64,000 nucleotides of DNA from Liquorilactobacillus satsumensis DSM 16230 = JCM 12392 (GCF_001435195.1 NZ_AZFQ01000052.1:52916-116915); one strand, 5' to 3'. Counted from the first letter of the stretch, positions 1 to 8,799 are shown. A program made the numbers and translations. Notes: generated from the letters alone by a model not told the origin.

Positions 1-58
1 GGAATAAAAGCGAGGCTGTGACAAAGGTTAAATTTTGTCACAGCCCCACTTTTATTTT
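1..58 (+). repeat. Partial copy C of a ~180-bp dispersed repeat
   Basis: The first ~48 bases match the last part of the repeat copy at 19479-19655: the box GGAATAAAAG followed by a hairpin with CTGTGAC and GTCACAG arms. The copy is cut by the window edge, so its full length is unknown. It lies in the same orientation as the 19479 copy. The hairpin is followed by a short T-rich stretch and could also act as a terminator. Confidence 0.7.
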
Positions 59-126
59 GACATTTAAATTATCTTTAGTTATGCAAATTGGGGTCTGCTA
101 ACGTCTATTCTGCTTGATTTTTAGTA

Positions 127-187
127 CCAAAAAAGCTGTTTCCGTATTCTTACCACCCTCTAGAAAGGTAAGCTCTCAGAAACAGCT
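127..187 (-). terminator. Terminator-like hairpin downstream of the PAP2 gene
   Basis: On the minus strand AGCTGTTTC (179-187) pairs perfectly with GAAACAGCT (134-142). An inner CTTACC/GGTAAG pairing is also present, and a run of T follows at 127-133. It is about 130 bp beyond the stop of the PAP2 gene at 316, and no other gene lies between. The rest of the 1-315 gap holds only the partial repeat copy. Confidence 0.6.
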
Positions 188-315
188 AAAAACAATGTTT
201 AAACAGTGCCTTTTGTCCCACTTGGGGACAACTGCATTGTACTTTAGATTGCCAAAATAAGCAATCAATTCAGACAAATAATTAAGATGTCTTTGCAACT
301 GGTTAAAATCTACCC

Positions 316-1275
316 TTAAAGCTTCAGATCATCACTCACCAAACGATCATATAATTCACGCATCACAAAGATGATTGTCGCAGTTAAAAAGACCGAGAAG
401 GTTACGTCTGAAAAGAAATGAGCACCGATTAACACGCGGGACAAAGCGAGTAAAATTGCATATACGATCCCTGTAATCCAGAGGCGTTTGCGCAGTTTAG
501 TTTGGACAGCGAACCATGAAAATACAATACACAAGGTTCCCGCCATCGAGTGCCCTGAAGGAAATGACTTATGACCGTTTACACCATTAGGATGGAACCA
601 TGGGGTAAAGTCTTTTTGTGACGCATTGAGTTCATAGGGACGAACTCGGCCCCAGTAGTCCTTAAGTGCCAAATTTACCTCAAGGGCAAACCAAACAGTC
701 AAAGAAGCAAACACTGCAACTATCAAGTAACGTGTTAGTTGATCATTATCCTGCTTGCCCATCCAGTATTGGACTAATAACGTAATGATCACATAAACTA
801 CAATCCATAAAATAAGGGCAGCGCCTGCAGAAAGTTTTACTGTAGCTGCATCACTGTTTGCTAATCCCATCGGTTTGCCAGCATGAATATTCTTTAACGC
901 TGATAATGCATAACTTGAAATTTCATTTAAGTACTGCTTGAGTTGCCAAGCTGAAAGTGCAAAGCCACCGATAAATAAGGTACCTGCAAATAATTTTTCC
1001 TCACTGTGCCGCAGAGCATATGCCATGGCAATTTCTCCACATAAAACAAAAATCAAATAAACTGGAAACTCACCGAATGTTTGAAAAACAGTTCCAACAG
1101 TACTGTTATAGTTAATTACGGTGTTACTAATCGCTAAATCACCAAATGAGGCGATCGCCAATAAAACTACGCAGATCAGTGCGGCAGTTCCAAATAATTT
1201 TTTCTTAGTACTTTCTTCCAATTCTCTCATCTCCCTTAGCTTTAGTTTACCTGTTGATTGTAAAGAAACTGTCAT
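316..1275 (-). CDS. PAP2-family membrane phosphatase
   Basis: A 319-residue integral membrane protein of the type-2 phosphatidic acid phosphatase family, which dephosphorylates lipid phosphates or undecaprenyl pyrophosphate at the membrane. All three signature motifs are visible: K205-x6-R212-P213, P239-SGH (240-242), and S279-R280-x5-H286-x3-D290. The protein is longer at the N-terminus than a minimal PAP2 domain, with several hydrophobic segments between about 30 and 200. The start at 1275 has only a weak ribosome site, and an ATG at 1230 is an alternative. The gene stands alone, with a terminator-like hairpin downstream. The substrate cannot be told from the sequence. Confidence 0.9.
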   Translation of the reverse strand: MTVSLQSTGKLKLREMRELEESTKKKLFGTAALICVVLLAIASFGDLAISNTVINYNSTVGTVFQTFGEFPVYLIFVLCGEIAMAYALRHSEEKLFAGTLFIGGFALSAWQLKQYLNEISSYALSALKNIHAGKPMGLANSDAATVKLSAGAALILWIVVYVIITLLVQYWMGKQDNDQLTRYLIVAVFASLTVWFALEVNLALKDYWGRVRPYELNASQKDFTPWFHPNGVNGHKSFPSGHSMAGTLCIVFSWFAVQTKLRKRLWITGIVYAILLALSRVLIGAHFFSDVTFSVFLTATIIFVMRELYDRLVSDDLKL

Positions 1276-1408
1276 GACTCTATGTTAATTGCGTAAATTA
1301 ATTAACTTTAAACACTTTCTATTAAAAAAATCGTTTACAGTATGTGTACCTTTTGTCTTTTTAAATTATTTTAGTACCGGCTTCTTCATCAATTTGCTGA
1401 CTGCGTTT

Positions 1409-1437
1409 TTGACACTTTTCACAAAGAGTTATGTTAA
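1409..1437 (+). promoter_or_regulatory. Candidate promoter of the TspO-like gene
   Basis: A consensus TTGACA (1409-1414) is followed after 17 bp by TGTTAA (1432-1437), just upstream of the ribosome site of the gene at 1462. The -35 box is perfect and the -10 box poor. Confidence 0.4.
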
Positions 1438-1461
1438 GGTTTACTAAAGGAGAGTGATTCT

Positions 1462-1941
1462 ATGCAATCTAAAAGAAAACAGTTTTTATCTTTATTACTC
1501 ACAGTTTTGGTTGTCGAAGCGATTGGCAGCCTGTCAGCCTTATTTGCAGGTAACATTAAACAAACTTATCTCAGCCTAAAATTACCTCTTTTTTCACCCC
1601 CAGCCTCGCTTTTTGGCATCGTCTGGCCTTTACTTTACTTATTAATTGGAGTTTCAGGCTACTTATTTTTTTCGCAAAAAAAGCCCCGGCGCAAACAAGT
1701 CGTTCTAAGTACGCTTTTTGGGCTTCAACTCTTGGTCAATTTTAGTTGGAGCATTGTTTTCTTTGCTGGTGGCCATTACTGGTGGGGATTCTTATTAATT
1801 GTGATCTTAGACCTGCTTGTCTTGTGTTATCTTCTTGAGGTTTATCCTATCCATAAAGGTGCCAGCATACTTTTTTACCCCTATTTTGCATGGCTCTTGT
1901 TTGCAACCTACTTAACACTGGGAGTCGCGATTCTTAACTAG
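1462..1941 (+). CDS. TspO/MBR family protein
   Basis: A 159-residue protein with five predicted membrane segments, the usual size and layout of the TspO/peripheral benzodiazepine receptor family, which binds tetrapyrroles and related ligands. The pattern PPASLFGIVWPLLYLLIG near residues 46-63 is the family's proline/tryptophan-rich first-loop signature, and the tryptophan-rich stretch NFSWSIVFF near 93-101 also fits. An AAAGGAG ribosome site precedes the ATG by a good distance. It is convergent with the DUF1345 gene, leaving only 8 bp between the stops. The ligand and role in this organism are not evident. Confidence 0.85.
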   Translation: MQSKRKQFLSLLLTVLVVEAIGSLSALFAGNIKQTYLSLKLPLFSPPASLFGIVWPLLYLLIGVSGYLFFSQKKPRRKQVVLSTLFGLQLLVNFSWSIVFFAGGHYWWGFLLIVILDLLVLCYLLEVYPIHKGASILFYPYFAWLLFATYLTLGVAILN

Positions 1942-1949
1942 CTTCGCAT

Positions 1950-2600
1950 TCAACTTAACAGGCTAGCAACAAAATTAATTACCGCTGCAATTAAAATAGT
2001 ATTGAACAAAAAGGAAATTAAAGCTTGTCCTAAAGCAGTTTTTCGAAAAGCAGTGGTCGAAAAATTCGTATCAGAAACCTGATAAGTCATTCCGATCGTG
2101 AACGCTAGATACGCGAAGTCCCAGAAGTTTGGCAGCTGATCATTGTTAAAGCTTACTCCGCCTTCTCCTTCACCATTATGATCCTTATAATATAGTTCCG
2201 CATAATGTACTGTATATAAGATGTGAATCAAACTCCATGAGGAAAAAACACTGAAAATGCAAAAAGCAATCTCAAATGGACTCCCTTTGCTGCCAGTCAA
2301 CAAAAGTGCGACGACTACAAGGCTGACTACACTAGCAATGATTATTAAAAAATCCAACACAGGATAACGAACACGTTCATTTTGTGTTATTTTCCGCGTT
2401 TGTGCCCCCCCATGTGAAAAATAAGCAAAACTGATTAGACTGATCAAAGACAAAGCGGCAGCATCCCATCCCACCAATAATGCCATTTCCCAGTTCACTA
2501 CTAATTCAGCACACGCTCCAACTAAAATACCGAAAAGATATGAGAAGATAAAACGATTCTTTTTTTGCCGCACCATTTTACGCTTGCTCATTTTTCTCAT
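1950..2600 (-). CDS. DUF1345 membrane protein
   Basis: A membrane protein of about 216 residues matching the DUF1345 family. The C-terminal third, with FAYLAFTIGMTYQVSDT and the following TTAFRKTALGQALISF, is the most recognisable part, and four to five hydrophobic segments are visible. The ATG at 2600 is chosen because AAGGGA lies 9 bp upstream; a GTG at 2621 also opens the frame. It follows the DUF1003 gene on the same strand with a short gap, so the two probably form an operon. The molecular function of the family is not known. Confidence 0.8.
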   Translation of the reverse strand: MRKMSKRKMVRQKKNRFIFSYLFGILVGACAELVVNWEMALLVGWDAAALSLISLISFAYFSHGGAQTRKITQNERVRYPVLDFLIIIASVVSLVVVALLLTGSKGSPFEIAFCIFSVFSSWSLIHILYTVHYAELYYKDHNGEGEGGVSFNNDQLPNFWDFAYLAFTIGMTYQVSDTNFSTTAFRKTALGQALISFLFNTILIAAVINFVASLLS

Positions 2601-2634
2601 TGCAAAACTTCCCTTCTCCACACAACTAAGTTTC

Positions 2635-3093
2635 TCACTCTTTATTTTTGGGGTTATGTGTTACTTGTTTTTCCAGCAACTCTAATAAATTATCGATTTT
2701 ACGTGATTGCTGCTCTAATTTTTTCTCAACTCTTTTTAATCTACGTTCGGCCACAATATTAGTATGGTAATCATTTTCTGCATCAAGATGGTCGCGTGCC
2801 GCTTGCCTATTTTGACTCATCATAATAATTGGTGCTTGCAAAGCTGCTACGCAACTTAAAAAAAGATTTAACAAAATAAAGGGGTATGGGTCAAAGCGTA
2901 CTCCGAAAAGATGTACTACATTGAGGGCCATCCAAATAAATAACACAATACAAAATGAAATAATGAAACTCCAGGATCCACCAAAACGTGCGACGGCATC
3001 TGCAACACGATCGCCCCAAGATTCTTTTTCTGTAAAAGTATTATTTACATTTTTAATCTGATAATCCTCATTTTTTTCATCAATCTTATTCAT
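2635..3093 (-). CDS. DUF1003 membrane protein
   Basis: A 152-residue protein of the DUF1003 family. GDRVADAVARFGGSWSFI near residues 27-44 and the conserved QAPIIMMSQNRQAARDH (about 105-121) are typical of it. Two membrane segments lie between, followed by a charged coiled-coil-like tail. GGGAG precedes the ATG by 9 bp. It is the upstream gene of a likely pair with the DUF1345 gene. No enzymatic role is known for the family. Confidence 0.85.
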   Translation of the reverse strand: MNKIDEKNEDYQIKNVNNTFTEKESWGDRVADAVARFGGSWSFIISFCIVLFIWMALNVVHLFGVRFDPYPFILLNLFLSCVAALQAPIIMMSQNRQAARDHLDAENDYHTNIVAERRLKRVEKKLEQQSRKIDNLLELLEKQVTHNPKNKE

Positions 3094-3154
3094 TGCTTAT
3101 TTCTCCCATCTTTAGATTTTCCACATAACATATTATAATTTTTGCAGTATAGTT

Positions 3155-3934
3155 TTAGTTTTTCTGCAAATAAAGTCTGCGCAAATCTGCAAGATCCGCA
3201 GCAGACAACTGCATTGCCTTGACTAAATATTCTTGGATGCTGCCGTAATTTTTTATGATCACCTGACGAGCAGCATCCAGTGATGCACCTTGAACATTGA
3301 ATGAGGAGTTCAGGTCATTAATAAACGCCGCTAAGTTATCATTTTGTAGTTTTTTGCGCAACTCATGCTGGTCGCTTGTTTCATAAACAAGGTTTGTTAA
3401 CAGATAATCTCTTTTAATAAGTGTATAGTCCACTCCCAAAGCCGAAAGTACCAAAAAACCCGCCACTCCAGTCCGATCTTTCCCAGCAGCACAGTGGAAA
3501 AGAACTGACTTGTCTGGCTGTTCATTTTGCAGCAAGGTTGCAAACAACATCCGAAAGGCTAATTGAGCATGCTTGTTCATGACCATCATTTCATAAGGAT
3601 GCAAAAAATCCTCTTTTTGATCGGTTTCGTGCCCCTCTATCGGCAAATCAGAATGTTCACCATCCCCCAACGGATATACAGGATAAGAAAGATAGCTGGT
3701 ACTTTTAGGAATCTGATCAGGTGCCATTTCGTGTTCAAAAGGCGAACGCAGATCAATGTCATAAGCCAGCCCATAGCGAGCCAATTGCCAAGTTGCCCTG
3801 ATTGTTAAGCGGCTCATGTCTCCTGAACGCAGTAACTTTTTCCAACGAATGACTTGTCCATCTTTTGTCGGATACCCGCCCAGCTCGCGCAGATTAATAC
3901 TCCCGGGAACACTCAAAATCCGCTCCTTTTTCAT
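3155..3934 (-). CDS. Tyrosine-protein phosphatase (Y_phosphatase3 family)
   Basis: A 259-residue cytoplasmic protein with the P-loop signature HCAAGKDRTG, giving catalytic Cys148 and Arg154, and the upstream DLRS motif at 61-64. The N-terminal SINLRELGGYPTKDGQ is typical of bacterial dual-specificity or tyrosine phosphatases related to lipid and phosphoprotein phosphatases. GAGGTG lies 8 bp before the ATG. The substrate, whether phosphotyrosine protein or phosphoinositide-like lipid, cannot be decided from the sequence. It appears to be a single-gene unit. Confidence 0.88.
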   Translation of the reverse strand: MKKERILSVPGSINLRELGGYPTKDGQVIRWKKLLRSGDMSRLTIRATWQLARYGLAYDIDLRSPFEHEMAPDQIPKSTSYLSYPVYPLGDGEHSDLPIEGHETDQKEDFLHPYEMMVMNKHAQLAFRMLFATLLQNEQPDKSVLFHCAAGKDRTGVAGFLVLSALGVDYTLIKRDYLLTNLVYETSDQHELRKKLQNDNLAAFINDLNSSFNVQGASLDAARQVIIKNYGSIQEYLVKAMQLSAADLADLRRLYLQKN

Positions 3935-4064
3935 TTTTATTCACCTCACAGTTTCAAATTAAGCTTATACTTACTCCCTAATTTTAAAGCTTCATCCGCG
4001 TAAAACAAAACTTATTACTCGCTGAAAATGTGATTCTCTAAGCACATTTCGGCTGTAAGCTAAC

Positions 4065-4110
4065 AAAAAGCCCCAATTAGAGAAACTGATAAAATCAGTT
4101 ATCTAACTGG
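4065..4110 (-). terminator. Terminator of the arginase-like gene
   Basis: On the minus strand an imperfect hairpin with the inner perfect stem ACTGAT/ATCAGT and outer CCA..TGG pairing is followed by GGGGCTTTTTG. It lies 66 bp past the stop at 4176. Confidence 0.65.
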
Positions 4111-4175
4111 AGCAAATTTAAAAGATTATGCTAAATGTAAATAGTTGACCTATGTCTTACAAAATTTCTGCACAA

Positions 4176-5036
4176 TTATTTATTATTAACGATCTTTAAA
4201 GTAGAAAATGTCCGTTGCAAGTTGATAATATCCCATGGCAGGAATTCAGCAATCGTTAAACCAACAATTTCACTGGCTTCTTGAATCGCTTTAAGGTATT
4301 CAGCCGCTTGCTTTAGCGTCATTTTGCCATGCGCAGAAGGATACTCGGTTGCATGTGGTTCAGAGAAATATTGTAGTCGGAAGTCATCTGGACTCAAAAC
4401 ATCTAAATCAAAGTGAACAAGAACTTTCTCGAATCCATGCTGTTTGATCCAATCCTGAACTTCAGTTGTTGAAAGAAAGCCTTTGTCTTGAATCTTGTAC
4501 TTGAGACCGATCTTTTCAAGTGCAGCTGGTTCGTCTTCTGTTAAAGGTTGTAAACCAAGCATCAATACAGAATCCGGATTAAATTTATTATGAACTTCTT
4601 TAGCAAGTTCTGGATCGCCATGTCCTAGCAAATTGCCAAGCACCATTGCATGCTCATTGTCATAAAAAGTTGGCTCTGAAACATCTGGATGAGTATCAAT
4701 CCAAATAATCCCTAGCTTATCACCATACTTCTGATGAAGATAATCAAATGGAACTTGTGAAACAAAACAATTCCCACCGATAGTTACAATTTTAGCAGGG
4801 TCTTCTTGCTCTAAAGTACTCCAAATATTGCGAACTTCGGCGATCAAATCCTCTTGTCCGTGAATCCCGTTTTGGAGTTTGTTAACTTGTCCTTGCGGAT
4901 TAGTTAGTGGCAGCGTGACTTCTTTAATATCATCTGACAAAGGTGCAAGCATAGACATCAATTGCGCCCCGCGATAATACTCAGGGCGATCGCCGGCACG
5001 CCAATCTGGAATAACTAGTTTTAATGTATTTTGCAT
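4176..5036 (-). CDS. Arginase/agmatinase/formiminoglutamase-fold protein
   Basis: A 286-residue protein with the ureohydrolase (arginase) fold, a family that hydrolyses guanidino compounds using two manganese ions. The D114-T-H116-P-D118 and FDLDVLSPDD motifs provide the usual aspartate and histidine ligands. The first metal motif, normally GGDH, reads GGNC (87-90), so the histidine is replaced by Cys90 and the preceding aspartate by asparagine. The substrate is therefore uncertain. The ATG at 5036 is chosen because AAAGGAG lies just upstream; the frame is open for 23 further codons without a site. It lies downstream of the MarR gene on the same strand and is probably controlled by it. Confidence 0.8.
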   Translation of the reverse strand: MQNTLKLVIPDWRAGDRPEYYRGAQLMSMLAPLSDDIKEVTLPLTNPQGQVNKLQNGIHGQEDLIAEVRNIWSTLEQEDPAKIVTIGGNCFVSQVPFDYLHQKYGDKLGIIWIDTHPDVSEPTFYDNEHAMVLGNLLGHGDPELAKEVHNKFNPDSVLMLGLQPLTEDEPAALEKIGLKYKIQDKGFLSTTEVQDWIKQHGFEKVLVHFDLDVLSPDDFRLQYFSEPHATEYPSAHGKMTLKQAAEYLKAIQEASEIVGLTIAEFLPWDIINLQRTFSTLKIVNNK

Positions 5037-5170
5037 AAAAAAACTCCTTTCTTTAATTCCCATTAAACCACATTCTGTGAAAAACTTTGAAAGCTCAAAA
5101 ATCATCGTTCAAATTATTGAATCAATAATTTTTAATATAAAATGAAAAATTCACTAATAAAATAATTTTT

Positions 5171-5596
5171 TTAATGACCCGAAAGAAATTGGTAAAGTTC
5201 TTCCAACCGTTTCTTAAGACTTTCCACCTGTTCTTCGGAAAAATGCTGTAACACACCTTCCCACCAAGCATCCATAATCCATTTGATTTTTTGGGCTTTT
5301 GCTTCACCAGCAGTCGTCACCGCAATGCTTTTTCCTCTGCTTGAGTTTGGACTTGCTGCTTTAACCAAATCTCCCCGTGCCTCTAAATATTGAAGATCTC
5401 TGGTAATCATTCCCGGATCCAAAAACATCCCCTGCGCTACTTCTTTTTGCAGTAACCCGGGATGTTCCGAGATAAAGAGCAGTAAATTGCCCTCCGTTAC
5501 GTTAACATTGAGTTCTTTCAACTGAATTTTTAATTCAGCATTTAATTTGCGCGTAATGCTCCCCAAATATTTATTTAACAAATGTAAATTTTCCAA
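5171..5596 (-). CDS. MarR-family transcriptional regulator
   Basis: A 141-residue winged-helix regulator. The pattern TEGNLLLFISEHPGLLQKEV, then DPGMITRDLQYLEARGDLV and a GKSIAVTTAGE wing, is that of MarR proteins, which repress genes as dimers and release DNA on binding small ligands. It starts with TTG at 5596, with GAGAGGAAG upstream. A perfect 31-bp palindrome lies immediately upstream, the likely operator for autoregulation. The arginase-like gene follows 134 bp downstream on the same strand, so both may be co-regulated. Confidence 0.88.
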   Translation of the reverse strand: MENLHLLNKYLGSITRKLNAELKIQLKELNVNVTEGNLLLFISEHPGLLQKEVAQGMFLDPGMITRDLQYLEARGDLVKAASPNSSRGKSIAVTTAGEAKAQKIKWIMDAWWEGVLQHFSEEQVESLKKRLEELYQFLSGH

Positions 5597-5614
5597 AAAT
5601 AATTCTTCCTCTCA

Positions 5615-5645
5615 TTTAAAATTGACTTGTCAAGTCAATTTTAAA
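5615..5645. promoter_or_regulatory. 31-bp perfect palindrome, probable MarR operator
   Basis: Two 15-bp arms surround one central base at 5630. The core half-site is TTGACTTG and its complement CAAGTCAA. It lies 19 bp upstream of the MarR start codon, where an autoregulatory operator would be expected. Confidence 0.75.
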
Positions 5646-5694
5646 CTTATAAAAAAATTTGTAAAGGAAAAATGCGGCGCTTTTAATCTGCGCT

Positions 5695-6237
5695 TTAAAA
5701 AATATTTTTTTGAGCGTCATTTAATGCGCTAATCAATTCAAGATCAAGTCCATGCTTTAATGAATAATTCAAGAAAACCATCCCAGTCGCCACGTATAAG
5801 TCGGCCAAATACTCTAACGGGAAATCTTGTAATTTGAACCGTTGCGGATTGCGTTTCACTTGATAGATAAATTCGTCTCTTAACATTGACTTAAATAATT
5901 CGTTCAAATCTGATCTTGAGGTATGAATCTGTAACAGCTTTAGTATATATTCTGCTTGATTAGCAAAAAAACGCGTAATTTCTACTAATGACTGCGTAAT
6001 GTCAAATCTTTCTAGCCGCTGAGTAATGAATTTTTTCAAAATTGCTGCATAATGCTGATTAATCGCCGTGAGTAATGCATATTTATCAACATAATGCCGA
6101 TAAAATGTCGGACGACTGATCCTGGCAATTTGACAGATTTGACTCACTGTAATCGCTGAAAACTTTTCCTGATCCAATAAGGAAAAAAATGCCTCCCAAA
6201 TAGACTCGTCAGTTTTGGTCAGCTCGAAAACGCTCAT
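5695..6237 (-). CDS. TetR-family transcriptional regulator
   Basis: A regulator of about 180 residues. The N-terminal helix-turn-helix is clear: FSAITVSQICQIARISRPTF followed by YRHYVDKYALL. The remainder is an all-helical ligand-binding domain. The ATG at 6237 has GGGG about 8 bp upstream; a GTG at 6270 is possible. It is transcribed divergently from the alpha/beta hydrolase at 6374, so it probably represses that gene and perhaps the following dehydrogenase. Two direct GTTAC repeats with a 9-bp period (6284 and 6293) lie in the shared promoter region and could be operator half-sites. Confidence 0.88.
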   Translation of the reverse strand: MSVFELTKTDESIWEAFFSLLDQEKFSAITVSQICQIARISRPTFYRHYVDKYALLTAINQHYAAILKKFITQRLERFDITQSLVEITRFFANQAEYILKLLQIHTSRSDLNELFKSMLRDEFIYQVKRNPQRFKLQDFPLEYLADLYVATGMVFLNYSLKHGLDLELISALNDAQKNIF

Positions 6238-6373
6238 CTTGAAACCCCATTTCAAATTATTATGTGACACATTCCCAATTATTGTTACAAACGTTACACT
6301 CAGTTAGCAACTGATACTCGCAATTACTGTGAAAAACAATAACATAAAAAGTAACAAAAGGAGGTAGATCACC

Positions 6374-7498
6374 ATGTACAAAAAATATCTTACTAACGAA
6401 CAATTCAATTTTCAAATTAATCGTTTCTTGGAACCTTACTACACAGATGACAATGTGCAACAAACGATCAAAGAAAACGCAGAAAAGCTAGTTAATGAAG
6501 AAAGCTGGTATCGTGTTTGGAATCAGCTTGGCCTTAAAACCGAAAAAAAAGGTCGTAACGATCTTGCTGCTGCATACTATCAATTAGCTGATTTCTTTTT
6601 AGCTGAAGAAGACATTCGAAAAGAACAGACCTATGCAGCTTTTCAGAGAACATTTTACACCAGCATTGCACAGGTACAAATTAAATTTGAAACTGTTCCC
6701 TATGCCGGCATGCTGTTGCCAATCGCGCGCTTTAGTCATCCAGGAGCTACTAAAACGCTGATTTTCCATGGTGGTTTTGACTCGTATCTAGAAGAGATCA
6801 TCAGACTGACACTCACTTCAGGCTTACTCCAGTTAAAAGACTATAACATTATTCTATTTGAAGGTCCCGGTCAAGGTAGAGTTTTAAAAGACGGATTCCC
6901 AATGACGCATGCGTGGGAAAAACCGATCAAAGCAATTCTAGACTACTATCAGATAGATGCTGCTGTCTTATTAGGAATGTCTCTAGGTGGATATTTGGCT
7001 GTTAGAGCAGCCGCTTTTGAACCGCGCATCAAAAAAGTAATTGCCTTTGACGTCTACTATAGCATGCTCGACTCATTTACGATGAAATTATCTCCCCAGG
7101 CGCGCACCGCACTTACAAAAATTGCAAATCCAGCGATTGCAAGTAAAATTGATGCAGCTTTAACTGAAGCAGCTAAATCTAATATTGACCTTGCTTTTAA
7201 AATTCGTAAGGGAAACGAAGTGATGCAGACGCACAACGCTTCTGAGTTAATTAAAGCAGCTCAGCAATACACGCTCAAAGGCTGTGAAAAAAAAGTCACC
7301 CAAGATGTGCTGCTGCTAGCAGGCAATCAAGATCTGTATGTCCCTACATCCACAATTGCTTTAGTCGCTAAAAAATTAGTTAATGCAAAATCAGTCACAC
7401 AATTTTTATTTACCGAAAAAAGTGGAGGAGAACGCCACTGCCAAGTTGGAAACAAACAAATTGCCTTTGAAAAAATCATTTCTTTTCTGGAAAAATAG
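6374..7498 (+). CDS. Alpha/beta hydrolase
   Basis: A 374-residue alpha/beta-fold hydrolase. The nucleophile elbow GMSLGG places the catalytic serine at 203. The oxyanion region is FHGGFDSYLE (131-140), the acid is probably Asp320 in GNQDLYVP, and the histidine is His355 in GGERHCQ. The long helical N-terminal segment (1-110) recalls FrsA-like or dienelactone-hydrolase-like families. A near-perfect AAAGGAGG ribosome site suggests strong expression. The divergent TetR gene and the following oxidoreductase suggest an inducible detoxification or catabolic unit. The substrate is unknown. Confidence 0.85.
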   Translation: MYKKYLTNEQFNFQINRFLEPYYTDDNVQQTIKENAEKLVNEESWYRVWNQLGLKTEKKGRNDLAAAYYQLADFFLAEEDIRKEQTYAAFQRTFYTSIAQVQIKFETVPYAGMLLPIARFSHPGATKTLIFHGGFDSYLEEIIRLTLTSGLLQLKDYNIILFEGPGQGRVLKDGFPMTHAWEKPIKAILDYYQIDAAVLLGMSLGGYLAVRAAAFEPRIKKVIAFDVYYSMLDSFTMKLSPQARTALTKIANPAIASKIDAALTEAAKSNIDLAFKIRKGNEVMQTHNASELIKAAQQYTLKGCEKKVTQDVLLLAGNQDLYVPTSTIALVAKKLVNAKSVTQFLFTEKSGGERHCQVGNKQIAFEKIISFLEK

Positions 7499-7639
7499 TA
7501 TTAGCCATGGTTTGTGAGTATTTAGTCGCATTAGAACATGATTTCAACTGCTAAATTTCCATACTGAAACCTTAGTTAATCAATTTTTTAGAAATTTTTG
7601 TTAATTTCCTTACAAATTATAAAAAGGAGCGTATTTAGA

Positions 7640-8389
7640 ATGACTAACCGACTAACAAATAAAGTTGCTATCATCACCGGAAGTGCCTCGGGAATCGGCG
7701 AAGGAATTGCTCGTTGTTATATCAGAGAAGGTGCTAAAGTCGTGCTTACCGCTAACCATAATATCGTAGGTGGAACCGCATTAGTAAAAGAGTTTGGCAC
7801 TGAGAACGCTCTTTTTGTCCAACAAGATGTCGCAAGCGAGTCGGATTGGGAGAAAGTTATCGCTGCTACCCTCACCAAATTTGGCAAATTAAGTATTCTT
7901 GTAAATAATGCAGGCATCACCGGTCAACTAGTTCCAATTGAAGATGAAACGTTGGAAGACTGGCAAAGAGTCCTTGCAGTTAATCTAACTGGTAATTTTC
8001 TTGGTGTGCGTGCTGCCATCCATGCAATGCAAAAAAGCAATCAAGCACAAGGCTCAATTGTAAACATCTCCTCTGATGCTAGTCTGGTTGGCTTTCCTTT
8101 TGCTCCTGCTTATTCACCAAGCAAAGGTGGAACCCGTTTATTGACGCACTCTGCTGCTCTTTCGCTTGCACATCGTGGCATCAATATTCGCGTTAATTCT
8201 GTTCACCCTGGTTGGATTGATACCCCAATGGTACCGCAGGATATCTACGCACAAATTATCCCCGAAATTCCGCTGAAACGTTTGGGAAAACCACAAGACG
8301 TCGGTGAACTTTGTGTCTACCTCGGAAGTGACGAATCAAGTTATGCAACTGGTGCAGAGTTTGTTGTCGATGGCGGAATACGTGCTTAA
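7640..8389 (+). CDS. Short-chain dehydrogenase/reductase, R-ADH-like
   Basis: A 249-residue SDR enzyme using NAD(P)H. TGSASGIG (13-20) is the Rossmann cofactor loop, NNAG follows in the middle, and YSPSK supplies the catalytic tyrosine and lysine. The ends, [14 protein letters not shown] and [11 protein letters not shown], closely recall the R-specific alcohol dehydrogenases of lactobacilli, so reduction of a small ketone or aldehyde is plausible. ATG 7640 is chosen over an upstream in-frame start because AAAAAGGAG precedes it. The gap to the hydrolase is about 140 bp, so co-transcription is possible. Confidence 0.85.
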   Translation: MTNRLTNKVAIITGSASGIGEGIARCYIREGAKVVLTANHNIVGGTALVKEFGTENALFVQQDVASESDWEKVIAATLTKFGKLSILVNNAGITGQLVPIEDETLEDWQRVLAVNLTGNFLGVRAAIHAMQKSNQAQGSIVNISSDASLVGFPFAPAYSPSKGGTRLLTHSAALSLAHRGINIRVNSVHPGWIDTPMVPQDIYAQIIPEIPLKRLGKPQDVGELCVYLGSDESSYATGAEFVVDGGIRA

Positions 8390-8469
8390 ATGTTCGCTAA
8401 GTTGACTTTTAAACATTTTTGATCCGACTGTAGAAGTTCAACTTGTAATTTATTCACAATGATGCTACC

Positions 8470-8481
8470 ATACTTTTATGA
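8470..8481. promoter_or_regulatory. Half-operator at the ArsR gene start
   Basis: ATACTTTTAT (8470-8479) overlaps the ArsR start codon at 8478 and matches the arm of the palindrome at 8800-8823. TTGTAA and TACCAT, 17 bp apart, lie just upstream, placing transcription initiation at or next to the ATG. Confidence 0.4.
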
Positions 8482-8777
8482 ATATCAAACTATCAGACAA
8501 TGATTTTCGGCGTGCGGAAATTTTCAAATGTTTATCTGACCCGAATCGACTTCAACTAATTCGTTTGCTTTATAAAAACAAAAAGGAGATGAGCTGCACT
8601 GAACTAGGAGAGCATCTTAATTTAACGCTTTCCACTGTCTCTTATCATTTCAAAGCACTCCGATTAGCCGGGCTGACAAACACAATTAAAGATGGCCGCA
8701 CTAAGTATGTTTCACTTAGATACGAAACATTTGCAAAATTCTTACCGGGATTTTTAGAAACCCTTCTGATTGACTAG
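8478..8777 (+). CDS. ArsR-family winged-helix regulator
   Basis: A 99-residue HTH protein. CLSDPNRLQLIRLL followed by CTELGEHLNLTLSTVSYHFK is the classic ArsR/SmtB recognition region. The metal-site cysteines of ArsR are not arranged in the usual ELCVCDL form, so a metal sensor role is not supported. There is no ribosome site, and the promoter-like boxes place the transcript start at the ATG, so a leaderless mRNA is likely. It lies just before an MFS exporter gene with a palindromic operator between the two, so it probably controls that gene. Confidence 0.85.
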   Translation: MNIKLSDNDFRRAEIFKCLSDPNRLQLIRLLYKNKKEMSCTELGEHLNLTLSTVSYHFKALRLAGLTNTIKDGRTKYVSLRYETFAKFLPGFLETLLID

Positions 8778-8794
8778 CAGAAGGGTTTGTTTTT
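8758..8794 (+). terminator. Terminator overlapping the end of the ArsR gene
   Basis: An 11-bp perfect stem pairs AAACCCTTCTG (8758-8768) with CAGAAGGGTTT (8778-8788), followed by a T-rich run. The stop codon TAG lies in the loop. Confidence 0.8.
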
Positions 8795-8799
8795 ACAGA

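Noticed and set aside
5122-5307. Minus-strand frame of 61 codons inside the MarR gene
   Set aside because: An out-of-frame shadow of the regulator; no start signal.
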